From positions 1 to 10,337 of the forward strand of contig CAVAUD010000078.1 in assembly GCA_963591565.1 (NCBI GenBank): a stretch of DNA of 10,337 nt. Direction: 5' to 3'. Shown here piece after piece: positions 1 to 8,231 of this stretch. Source of the DNA: Paratractidigestivibacter sp963591565. GTDB taxonomy: Bacteria; Actinomycetota; Coriobacteriia; Coriobacteriales; Atopobiaceae. Under the pieces are notes generated by a model. It had not been told where the DNA came from and did not search any database. It worked only from the letters and a program-made list of their open reading frames with translations. The position numbers and the translations under genes are program-made. Each line of letters starts with the position of its first letter. Position 1 is the first letter of the stretch.

Positions 1-30
1 GGGCGTTGCACTTGGAATGACGATTCAAGG

Positions 31-52
31 GCGTTGTCTGTACAGACAACGC
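31..52. repeat. Perfect 22-nt palindrome in gene-free left edge
   Basis: The sequence reads GCGTTGTCTGT followed by its exact reverse complement, with core TGTCTGTACAGACA. It could be a dimeric-repressor operator (GntR or TetR type). It could also fold as an 8-bp stem with a TGTACA loop, but neither strand has a T-run after it, so it is a poor intrinsic terminator. The bases before it (11-29) form only a weak imperfect inverted repeat. No gene is visible in 1-131, and whatever lies left of the window is unknown. The palindrome is certain; its function is not. Confidence 0.6.
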
Positions 53-75
53 GGCGTTTCGCAAGATGGGGCGCG

Positions 76-104
76 AAAAAGGTCCCCGGGCGGGGCCGGG
101 GACC
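76..104 (-). terminator. Rho-independent terminator of the surface-protein gene
   Basis: A perfect 9-bp GC-rich stem (81-89 GGTCCCCGG pairs with 96-104 CCGGGGACC) encloses a 6-nt loop. Read on the minus strand it is followed directly by TTTTT (80-76). It lies 28 nt past the stop codon of the minus-strand surface-protein gene, as expected for its transcription terminator. Confidence 0.9.
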
Positions 105-131
105 TGTGGCGGGGCGATGCGGCGAGAAGAC

Positions 132-3100
132 CTAGCGGCTCTTGAAGCGGTTGGCCGTCGAGCCGGGCGCCGCCGAGCCCTTGGGGACGAGCTTCACCTG
201 GATGGCCTCGAGGCGCAGGGACATGCCCTCGGTGCCGGCCTGCTCGCCGTTCTTCGCCCAGCCCATCCAGCCGATGTTCTGCGCGTGGACGCGGTAGTAG
301 ACGTCGTAGTGGTTGGCCATCTCGCCGGTCAGGCGGATCTGCATGGCCTCGACGCGCTTGGACTGGCCCGTCGTGCCGCCCGTGGTCGACCAGCCCTGCC
401 AGCCGATGTCCTGGACGTGGGCGCGGATCTGGACGCCGCCGGAGTAGTCGGCGTGGGCGAGGGACACGCGCAGGGCCTCGACGCGCAGGCTCTGGCCGCT
501 GGTGCCGGCGGTCGCGCCGTCCTTCACGGCCGCCTGCCAGCCGATGTTCTGCACGTGGGCCTGGTACTCGACGGTCGCCGCCGGCTTGCGGAAGGCGTCG
601 GCGGTCGAGCCGGGCGCCGCGCCGCCCTTGGGCACGAGCTTCACCTGGATGGCCTCGAGGCGCAGCGAGTAGCCCTCGGTGCCGGCCGAGGCGCCGTTCT
701 TGGCCCAGCCCATCCAGCCGTAGTTCTGCGCGTGGACGCGATAGTACACGTCGTAGCGGTTCGCAAGCTCGCCGGTCAGTCTCAGCTGCATCGCCTCGAC
801 GCGCTTGGACTGGCCGGTGGTGCCGCCGGTCGTCGACCAGTTCTGCCAGCCGATGTCCTGGACGTGGGCTCGGATCTGGATCGCGCCGTCGCAGCCGGCG
901 CCGGCGACGGAGACCTTGAGGGCCTCGACGCGCAGGCTCTGGCCGCTGGTGCCGGCGGTCGCGCCGTCCTTCACGGCCGCCTGCCAGCCGATGTTCTGCA
1001 CGTGGGCCTGGTACTCGACGGTCGCCGCCGGCTTGCGGAAGGCGTCGGCGGTCGAGCCGGGCGCCGCGCCGCCCTTGGGCACGAGCTTCACCTGGATGGC
1101 CTCGAGGCGCAGCGAGTAGCCCTCGGTGCCGGCCGAGGCGCCGTTCTTGGCCCAGCCCATCCAGCCGTAGTTCTGCGCGTGGACGCGATAGTACACGTCG
1201 TAGCGGTTCGCAAGCTCGCCGGTCAGTCTCAGCTGCATCGCCTCGACGCGCTTGGACTGGCCGGTGGTGCCGCCGGTCGTCGACCAGTTCTGCCAGCCGA
1301 TGTCCTGGACGTGGGCTCGGATCTGGATCGCGCCGTCGCAGCCGGCGCCGGCGACGGAGACCTTGAGGGCCTCGACGCGCAGGCTCTGGCCGCTGGTGCC
1401 GGCGGTCGCGCCGTCCTTCACGGCCGCCTGCCAGCCGATGTTCTGGACGTGGGCCTGGTAGGAGACGCTGGCCGAGGCGATCTTGAAGGTGCCCTTGGCC
1501 GTGCCGGAGTAGTTGCCCTTGAAGGTGACGGTCGCCGTGGCGGTGCCGGCGTTGGTGTTGTTGGAGTAGGAGACGGTGTAGTCGGTGCCCTGCTTGAGGG
1601 TCTTGCCGTTGAGGGTGACCGTCGGGGCCGGCGTCAGGGCCTTGCCGGTGTAGGCCTGGGACGCGATTTCCACGGTCGCCTTCGACGCGTCGGCGGCCTT
1701 AATCGAGAAGGTCGCCTTAGCGCTACCCTTGTAGTTGCCCTTGCCGGTCACCGTGGCGGTCGCTGTGCCGACGTTCACGTTGTTCGAGTAAGCAACGTCG
1801 TAGTCCACGCCCTCCGCGAGGGTCTTCTCGCCAACTTTGACGGTCGTTTGGGGAGTGATCGCCGAGCCGTTGTAGGTATTGCCACCCGCAACCGTCACCT
1901 GCGCGCCAGTAATGTCGACCTTTGTCGAAGGTGTCACCTGGATCAGATAGCTATAGGCGGGATCCTCAGCGTCACCAATATAGCCATTGAGCCTCGTGAC
2001 TCCAACGGCCTCGGGAGTGAGCCCTATTGTCGCCATGTATCTGCCGTAGGCGCCCATCGAGACGGAAGACTCCTCTATAGAGGAGATCCACGCTACCGAA
2101 GCATCTTCGACAGACCAGGTTACTTTACTTGCAGCGGTGGTCTCAAAAGGCACCGACAAAGATTCGTCGTCGAGGGAGCAGCTGTAGTCGGCATCCCTGA
2201 TCTGGAACTGATAGGTTAGCGTTCCGGAGTAATCGCCAAGGCCGCTTATCGTAATGGTGGCGAAGCCGCGGGAGATATTGCCTGAATAGGAGACCTGGTA
2301 GTCGACGCCCTCGGTCAAATCGTTCGCGACGATCGCCTTGGTGATGGGCGAGCCGGTCCAAGCCTCATCGCGGGTGTCGACCGTGAACATCTCTTCTGTA
2401 ATAGGCTGAAGAAGGGTGTAGGTCGCCTCGACAAAGTTAGGGATGCTGTCCCCGGCGTACGTGTTCCCATCGGCAGAGCTTAGCCAATAGTCGCCAGGCA
2501 ACGAAAGACGCTGGCCTTCCCCGTTTCCAGCGAACGAGAACCCCTCGCCTACCTTCAACTTCGAAAGCGAATCGCAGCCAGAGAAGGAAGAGTCCATAAC
2601 CGAAACGTTGGAAGTGTCCAAGCCAGAAAGGTCGACCTCTATAAGAGACTTGCAGCCCCAGAACAGCCAAGAAAAATTAATCAGACTCGTAGTATCAAGG
2701 TCGGCGATTCTCGCCGAAGTGAGCGAGTCGCAGGATTCAAACATACCTCTCATGAATTTAAGGTTCGGGGTTTTCAAGCCGGAAAAATCAACTGAGGTCA
2801 GAGAATCGCAATTTGAGAACATACCGCTCGTATTAATAAGGTTAGAAGCATCAAGCCCCGTAAAGCTCACGGACGCAAGAGACTTGCAGTTATTAAACAT
2901 GTCGCGAAAGTTCTCGGCGCTAGAAGTGTCAAGATCAGAAAAATCGAACGATCGAAGGCTAGTGCAGCCTGCGAACATGCTCGACATGTCCGTAACGCTG
3001 GAGGTATCCAATTCCGACATATCTATAGAACTCAGAGAAGAACAGGCGTTAAACAAGCCGCTCATGTTCGTAACGTTAGAGGTGTTTATACCACCCCATT

Positions 3101-3617
3101 TAACAGACGTAAGGGAAGGGCAGCTGGCAAATAGGCCGTGCATCGATGTAATGGTTGAAGTGTCGAGTCCAGTGAAATCGACAGCCTCAAGGGACGTACA
3201 GCAGAGGAACATGCTGTCTATGTCAGTGACACCTGAAAGATCAAGGCCAGTGAAGTCAACGCTCTTGAGGTTTGTCATACCGCTAAAAAGGCACGCGGAC
3301 TCCTCCGGTCTAACCGTGCCTTGGAACTTTACGCTCGTCACCTTGGTGCAGTAATCATTCCACGGGATCTGAGGCAGCGTGCCGTAGTCATAGCCGCCCA
3401 TCGCAGAAACAAGCAGGGTTCCCTCGGAATCGATTGACCACCAGCAGGTGCCGCACTCGGTCGGGCTGACGATATAGTAAGTCGACGCCGAAAGTGCCTG
3501 AACCGCGCCTTGGGCCTCTTCGATTCCCTCGGCGAGCGCAGGGGCGGGAACCATGCCCAGGACCAGCGCGGACGAGACAAGAACGCGAAGTGAAGTGCTC
3601 GCAATCCTGTTTCTCAT
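132..3617 (-). CDS. Secreted surface protein: BspA-type LRRs, Ig-like repeats, nine ChW repeats
   Basis: This 1161-residue secreted protein is probably a cell-surface adhesin or matrix-binding protein. Residues 1-29 form a signal peptide (basic start, hydrophobic core VLVSSALVLGMV, cleavage after ALA-29). Residues 110 to about 369 hold ten BspA/DUF285-type leucine-rich repeats of 26 residues with pattern MFxxCxSLxxVDFxGLDTSxVT. Residues 404-479, 568-646 and 647-717 are Ig-like surface repeats (YxGxxxTP ... GxDYxVxYSNN ... GNYxGTxxxxF). Residues 480-567 look like another beta-sandwich domain. Residues 718-1161 are nine ChW repeats (HVQNIGW ... GTxGQSLRVEA) in three modules of 149 residues. The start is supported by GGAGGA at 3621-3626, though the spacing is short. 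There is no LPXTG motif or C-terminal membrane segment, so attachment is presumably non-covalent, perhaps through the ChW repeats; this is inference. BspA-type repeats in other bacteria bind host matrix proteins or other cells, but the ligand here is unknown. Codon use shifts sharply along the gene. Confidence 0.93.
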   Translation of the reverse strand: MRNRIASTSLRVLVSSALVLGMVPAPALAEGIEEAQGAVQALSASTYYIVSPTECGTCWWSIDSEGTLLVSAMGGYDYGTLPQIPWNDYCTKVTSVKFQGTVRPEESACLFSGMTNLKSVDFTGLDLSGVTDIDSMFLCCTSLEAVDFTGLDTSTITSMHGLFASCPSLTSVKWGGINTSNVTNMSGLFNACSSLSSIDMSELDTSSVTDMSSMFAGCTSLRSFDFSDLDTSSAENFRDMFNNCKSLASVSFTGLDASNLINTSGMFSNCDSLTSVDFSGLKTPNLKFMRGMFESCDSLTSARIADLDTTSLINFSWLFWGCKSLIEVDLSGLDTSNVSVMDSSFSGCDSLSKLKVGEGFSFAGNGEGQRLSLPGDYWLSSADGNTYAGDSIPNFVEATYTLLQPITEEMFTVDTRDEAWTGSPITKAIVANDLTEGVDYQVSYSGNISRGFATITISGLGDYSGTLTYQFQIRDADYSCSLDDESLSVPFETTAASKVTWSVEDASVAWISSIEESSVSMGAYGRYMATIGLTPEAVGVTRLNGYIGDAEDPAYSYLIQVTPSTKVDITGAQVTVAGGNTYNGSAITPQTTVKVGEKTLAEGVDYDVAYSNNVNVGTATATVTGKGNYKGSAKATFSIKAADASKATVEIASQAYTGKALTPAPTVTLNGKTLKQGTDYTVSYSNNTNAGTATATVTFKGNYSGTAKGTFKIASASVSYQAHVQNIGWQAAVKDGATAGTSGQSLRVEALKVSVAGAGCDGAIQIRAHVQDIGWQNWSTTGGTTGQSKRVEAMQLRLTGELANRYDVYYRVHAQNYGWMGWAKNGASAGTEGYSLRLEAIQVKLVPKGGAAPGSTADAFRKPAATVEYQAHVQNIGWQAAVKDGATAGTSGQSLRVEALKVSVAGAGCDGAIQIRAHVQDIGWQNWSTTGGTTGQSKRVEAMQLRLTGELANRYDVYYRVHAQNYGWMGWAKNGASAGTEGYSLRLEAIQVKLVPKGGAAPGSTADAFRKPAATVEYQAHVQNIGWQAAVKDGATAGTSGQSLRVEALRVSLAHADYSGGVQIRAHVQDIGWQGWSTTGGTTGQSKRVEAMQIRLTGEMANHYDVYYRVHAQNIGWMGWAKNGEQAGTEGMSLRLEAIQVKLVPKGSAAPGSTANRFKSR
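472..1445 (-). repeat. 447-bp tandem duplication of a triple-ChW module
   Basis: Positions 472-998 match 919-1445 base for base at an offset of 447 bp (149 codons), so a 527-bp perfect match spans more than one full period. Each unit encodes three ChW repeats plus a short linker (GGAAPGSTADAFRKPAA). The third unit, nearest the stop codon, encodes the same architecture but has diverged (for example ALRVSLAHADYSGG in place of ALKVSVAGAGCDGA). Identity at synonymous sites points to recent duplication by unequal crossing-over or to gene conversion. I compared the copies by eye, line by line. Confidence 0.95.
2511..3290 (-). repeat. Ten BspA-type LRR units, 78-bp period
   Basis: This segment encodes ten consecutive 26-residue units, residues 110-369. 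Each keeps a phenylalanine at position 2, cysteine at position 5 (methionine in the first unit) and leucine at position 8, usually with DxSxLDTS in the middle. The DNA copies are well diverged, unlike the ChW copies, so this array is older. Two 60-base lines counted by hand here (2641-2700 and 2881-2940) are about 42-43% GC, against about 77% for 601-660 in the ChW part of the same gene. Confidence 0.88.
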
Positions 3618-3657
3618 TGCTCCTCCATCTCAAACAACTTGAATGAAAGCTTAAGCA

Positions 3658-3689
3658 ATGATAACCCCCCCCCCGCGTCTCTATAGCAA
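3658..3689 (-). promoter_or_regulatory. Candidate promoter of the surface-protein gene, spanning a G10 tract
   Basis: In the coding sense there is a possible -35 TTGCTA (3689-3684) and a possible -10 TATCAT (3663-3658), separated by 20 nt that include ten consecutive G. A spacer of 20 is longer than the usual 16-18, so loss of two or three G would bring it near optimal. An alternative -10 is TATAGA (3685-3680), which would put the G-tract in the 5' untranslated leader. The predicted start of transcription is roughly 35 nt ahead of the ATG. Both assignments come from eye-matching to sigma-70 consensus. Confidence 0.4.
3665..3674. repeat. Homopolymer: ten C on plus strand (G10 in coding sense)
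   Basis: A run of ten identical C residues stands in a 193-nt intergenic region, 47 nt ahead of the surface-protein start codon. Runs of this length are prone to slipped-strand mispairing. No comparable run was seen elsewhere in the window. The rest of the gap (3618-3810) shows no gene and no convincing terminator for the cysteine hydrolase gene that ends at 3811. Confidence 0.95.
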
Positions 3690-3810
3690 GTCAGTTTCGG
3701 TAGGCGGGGCATTTGGACTTATCGCCGGTGCATGAGATGATTGAGCAGCACGAAATGGGAGGTTCTCTGTAGGTCGCGCGGCGGCGTGCAAGAAATCGCG
3801 GTCGTCTCGC

Positions 3811-4344
3811 CTACTCCAGCACCTGGACCTGGCAGCTGCGCAGGGTCGTGAGGGCGGCCTCGTGGGAGGCGGGGGTGACGCCGGCGCAGAGGGCGGGGTT
3901 GACGCTCATCGGGACCTCGGGCAGGAAGGCCTTGATGAGAAGGGCGTTGCTCGCCACGCAGATGTCGGTGCACAGGCCGCAGAGCTCGATGGACTCGATG
4001 CCGCCCTCGGCCGCGCGGGCGACCAGCCACTCGGCCATCTCGACCGAGCCGAAGGTCGGCTTGTCGAAGACCGGGGCGCCCAGCGCCTCCGCCACCTCGG
4101 CGATCGCGGGCGCGAGCTCCCAGCCCGGCGTGCCCGCCACGCAGTGCGGCACCGGCAGGTTTCTCCCCTCCTGGGTCTCGAGGTAGTTCTCGCCGTGGGT
4201 GTCTCGCGTGAAGACGACCTGGCCGTCGAAGTCGCGGGCCCGCTCGGCCACGGCCTCGACGATGGCCTGGGCCTCGGGCGTGCCCAGCGCGCCGTCCACG
4301 AAATCGTTTTGCATGTCGATAACCAGCAGGTACTTCTCGGCCAT
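3811..4344 (-). CDS. Isochorismatase-like cysteine hydrolase, probable nicotinamidase
   Basis: A 177-residue cytoplasmic hydrolase of the isochorismatase/nicotinamidase superfamily. The expected catalytic triad is present: Asp10 in VIDMQNDF, Lys95 in FDKPTFGS and Cys129 in GLCTDICV. Candidate metal ligands are Asp48, His50 (RDTHGENY) and His67 (VPHCVAGTPGWEL). The HCVAGTPGWEL block and the length fit nicotinamidase-like members, which convert nicotinamide to nicotinate for NAD salvage. The segment after DTH differs from the classical DWHPxxHxSF form, so substrate identity is not settled and I give no symbol. The start is supported by GAGGAG about 6 nt upstream. The gene is divergent from the SEC-C gene and lies upstream of the surface-protein gene on the same strand, with a 193-nt gap that argues against one operon. 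Confidence 0.88.
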   Translation of the reverse strand: MAEKYLLVIDMQNDFVDGALGTPEAQAIVEAVAERARDFDGQVVFTRDTHGENYLETQEGRNLPVPHCVAGTPGWELAPAIAEVAEALGAPVFDKPTFGSVEMAEWLVARAAEGGIESIELCGLCTDICVASNALLIKAFLPEVPMSVNPALCAGVTPASHEAALTTLRSCQVQVLE

Positions 4345-4376
4345 GAACGGCTCCTCTCTGTCGCGAACATCCCTTT

Positions 4377-4382
4377 ATTATG
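4377..4382 (-). promoter_or_regulatory. Candidate -10 box for the cysteine hydrolase gene
   Basis: In the coding sense CATAAT (5 of 6 matches to TATAAT) lies about 32 nt ahead of the ATG in the AT-richer part of the divergent intergenic region (4345-4476). No good -35 is seen at normal spacing. For the divergent plus-strand gene the best -10 I see is GATACT at 4439-4444, also without a clear -35. Confidence 0.35.
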
Positions 4383-4476
4383 CCCCCACAAGGAGAGAAA
4401 CTACCTTGCCCCGGCCATAAGGCGCGGGCGAGATGTGGGATACTCGCAGGGTAACCGCGTATCTAAGGGGTATTTC

Positions 4477-6447
<1,971 letters not shown>

Positions 6448-6450
6448 GCT

Positions 6451-6487
6451 CGCGGCGGCGTTTTTGCGGGGCCGCCGCGGCGGTTTT
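6451..6487 (+). terminator. Rho-independent terminator of the SEC-C gene
   Basis: A perfect 9-bp stem (6451-6459 CGCGGCGGC with 6471-6479 GCCGCCGCG) has an 11-nt loop and is followed by GCGG and TTTT (6484-6487). It begins 3 nt past the stop codon. A second CCGCGG pair (6475-6480 and 6494-6499) could form an alternative hairpin. The T-run is short and offset, so efficiency may be modest. Confidence 0.65.
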
Positions 6488-6511
6488 GCGGGGCCGCGGA
6501 ACACGTAATAA

Positions 6512-6636
6512 CGAAAAGCGGACGCACTATTGGGATTCAGTGAGTAGCCGGGTTTCTCGCCATTAAATGACCTGCGGTTTTGTTGGCGAGAAGGACCCGG
6601 CTACTTGCCAAGTCGCAATAGTGCGTCCGCTTTTCG
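6512..6636. repeat. 125-nt nested inverted repeat between convergent genes
   Basis: The outer arms are 21 nt and perfectly complementary (6512-6532 and 6616-6636, starting CGAAAAGCGGACGCAC). Inside them is a second stem: 6543-6553 pairs perfectly with 6595-6605, and 6554-6562 pairs perfectly with 6584-6592, separated by a 2-nt GG bulge. In all, 41 base pairs close over a 21-nt loop (6563-6583), with a 10 by 10 internal loop between the two stems. The outer arm has AAAA at one end and TTTT at the other, so it can act as a bidirectional terminator for the SEC-C gene (plus) and for ureD (minus). It is much longer than such terminators need to be, so it may also be a MITE, a BIME-like repeat or a structured RNA. 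No clear target-site duplication flanks it. Confidence 0.85.
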
Positions 6637-6666
6637 AAAATAGGTGGTGAAAGGACGCGCGAAGGG

Positions 6667-7578
6667 CTAGGCGAGAAGGGCGCGGACGCGGGAAAGGACG
6701 TCGTCGAGGCGCTGGGCGCGGTGGCCCAAGAGGCGCACGCACACGTCGCCGGAGGCCAGGCGGGTGATTCCGCCCGAGATGGCCTCGCTGCCGGTCGCGG
6801 CGCCCACGGGCGAGCCGGCCGCGGCGCCGATGACGCCGGTCTCGTCGCGCAGGTAGTCGCGGGCGACGGTGAAAGCGGCCTCGCTCACCTGGCAGTTGAT
6901 CAAGACGAGGTTGCCCAGGTGAGAAAAGCCCTCGTAGAGGCCGAGGTCCTCCATGGGCATGGTCGCCGGGTCGAAGAGGACGTTGTCGAGGTAGACGGGC
7001 CGTCCCGCCATGTCGACTCGCACGTGGTTGGTGAAGCTGCGGTAGCCAAAGCGCTCGCCGCGGGCGGCTCGGCCGCAGGAAAGAACCTCCTGGTAGACGA
7101 AGCGCGCGGTGGGTCCGGCGAGGGCGACCTCGGTGGTGGCCGAGAAGGCCGAGCCCGCGAAGGGGATCATCGGCTGGGGGCTGTAATCGAGGTAGGCGCC
7201 CTCGGCAACGGTGAGGCGCGTCGCGCGCGAGGCCGATTGGCCCTCCTCCATGCGGTGGATCTTCTCGAAGGCCTGGCTCGTCACGCGAAGGGCGGCGCCG
7301 CCGGCCACCTCGACGTCAATGCGCTGCAGGTCACCGGCCATGATGCCGGCGGAGGCCGACATCACCATGACCTCGGCGGCACGCGGGGACAGGCCGTCGG
7401 GGCCCGCGGCACCGGCCGCTCCCACGAGCCCCTCCACCGGCACCTCGAAGGGGTGCATCACGTGGAAGGGCATCGTCGCCGCGACGTCTGCCAGGACGGT
7501 CTTCTCGCCGCGTCGCTCGGCAATAAGGCGCAGCTCAGAGGCCCTGCCAAACTTGTTGTCGCCCGCAGCGTCCGTCAC
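6667..7578 (-). CDS. ureD: Urease accessory protein UreD (UreH)
   Basis: A 303-residue urease maturation chaperone that docks on the apo-urease and recruits UreF and UreG for nickel insertion. Family blocks are clear: SAGIMAGDLQRIDVEV (76-91), ALRVTSQAFEKIHRM (96-110), LDYSPQPMIPFAGSAF (130-145) and QEVLSCGRAARGERFGYR (163-180). Gly/Ala-rich stretches near residues 50-62 and 250-270 look like low-complexity inserts and add length over the usual 270 or so residues. The start codon is GTG, overlapping the ureG stop by 4 nt (GTGA), so translation is probably coupled to ureG. It is the last gene of the operon. The nested inverted repeat 31 nt downstream may end the transcript. Confidence 0.94.
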   Translation of the reverse strand: MTDAAGDNKFGRASELRLIAERRGEKTVLADVAATMPFHVMHPFEVPVEGLVGAAGAAGPDGLSPRAAEVMVMSASAGIMAGDLQRIDVEVAGGAALRVTSQAFEKIHRMEEGQSASRATRLTVAEGAYLDYSPQPMIPFAGSAFSATTEVALAGPTARFVYQEVLSCGRAARGERFGYRSFTNHVRVDMAGRPVYLDNVLFDPATMPMEDLGLYEGFSHLGNLVLINCQVSEAAFTVARDYLRDETGVIGAAAGSPVGAATGSEAISGGITRLASGDVCVRLLGHRAQRLDDVLSRVRALLA

Positions 7579-8186
7579 GAGAGGTCCTCGAGCAGGACGT
7601 TCTTCTTGATCCAGGCCACGACGTCGTCGACGCCCGTGCCCTCGCGGATGTCGGTGAAGACGAAGGGGCGCTCGCCGCGCATGCGGCGCGAGTCGCGATC
7701 CATCACCTCGAGCGAGGCGCCGACGTAGGGCGCGAGGTCGATCTTGTTAATAACGAGCAGGTCAGAGCGCATGATGCCGGGGCCGCCCTTGCGCGGGATC
7801 TTGTCGCCCTCGGACACGTCGATGACGAAGATCGTGGCGTCGGCCAGCTCGGGCGAGAAGGTCGCCGAGAGGTTGTCGCCGCCGGACTCGACGAACATGA
7901 TCTGGATGTCGGGGTGGGCCTCGACCATGGCCTCGACGGCCTCGAGGTTCATGCTCGCGTCCTCGCGGATCGCGGTGTGGGGGCAGCCGCCCGTCTCGAC
8001 GCCCACGATGCGGTCGGGCGGCAGGACGGAGTTGGCGCAGAGAAACTCGGCGTCCTCTTTGGTGTAGATGTCGTTGGTCACGACGCCCAGCGAATACTCG
8101 GCCGCCATCTTGCGGGTAAGGGCCTCTATCAGGGCCGTCTTGCCGGAGCCGACGGGGCCGGCAACGCCGATGCGCACATAAGACAT
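7575..8186 (-). CDS. ureG: Urease accessory GTPase UreG
   Basis: A 203-residue SIMIBI-class GTPase that drives nickel delivery to urease by GTP hydrolysis in complex with UreF and UreD. Visible motifs are the P-loop GPVGSGKT (10-17), the nickel-binding Cys68-Pro69-His70 in VETGGCPHTAIRED, FVESGGDNLSATFSPEL (98-114), and the guanine-specificity motif NKID (147-150). Length is typical. AAGGAG sits 7 nt before the ATG. It follows ureF after a 45-nt gap that contains a GC hairpin, and its stop overlaps the ureD start. Confidence 0.97.
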   Translation of the reverse strand: MSYVRIGVAGPVGSGKTALIEALTRKMAAEYSLGVVTNDIYTKEDAEFLCANSVLPPDRIVGVETGGCPHTAIREDASMNLEAVEAMVEAHPDIQIMFVESGGDNLSATFSPELADATIFVIDVSEGDKIPRKGGPGIMRSDLLVINKIDLAPYVGASLEVMDRDSRRMRGERPFVFTDIREGTGVDDVVAWIKKNVLLEDLS

Positions 8187-8207
8187 TGAACTTCTCCTTT
8201 AGATGCG

Positions 8208-8230
8208 GGCCGCCCGCGCGAGGGGCGGCC
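8208..8230 (-). other. GC-rich hairpin in the ureF-ureG gap
   Basis: A perfect 8-bp stem (8208-8215 GGCCGCCC with 8223-8230 GGGCGGCC) and 7-nt loop begins 1 nt after the ureF stop. It ends 21 nt before the ureG start codon, just upstream of the ureG ribosome-binding site. No T-run follows, so it is not a standard terminator. It may stabilise or mark a processing point in the transcript, or simply reflect high GC. Confidence 0.5.
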
Positions 8231-8231
8231 G

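Noticed and set aside
66..2219. 717-residue plus-strand open frame across the surface-protein gene
   Set aside because: It is antisense to the ChW and Ig-like region; its repeats simply mirror the repeats on the other strand, and its composition (Ala, Gly, Arg, Val, His) is that of a high-GC shadow frame. It has no plausible domain.
3862..4476. Upstream extension of the SEC-C frame
   Set aside because: It is antisense to the cysteine hydrolase gene and low in complexity. The ATG at 4477 has a ribosome-binding site, and protein-like sequence starts there.
6721..7728. Plus-strand frame opposite ureD and ureG
   Set aside because: It is antisense to two clearly recognised genes, with Gly/Ala/His-rich noise composition.
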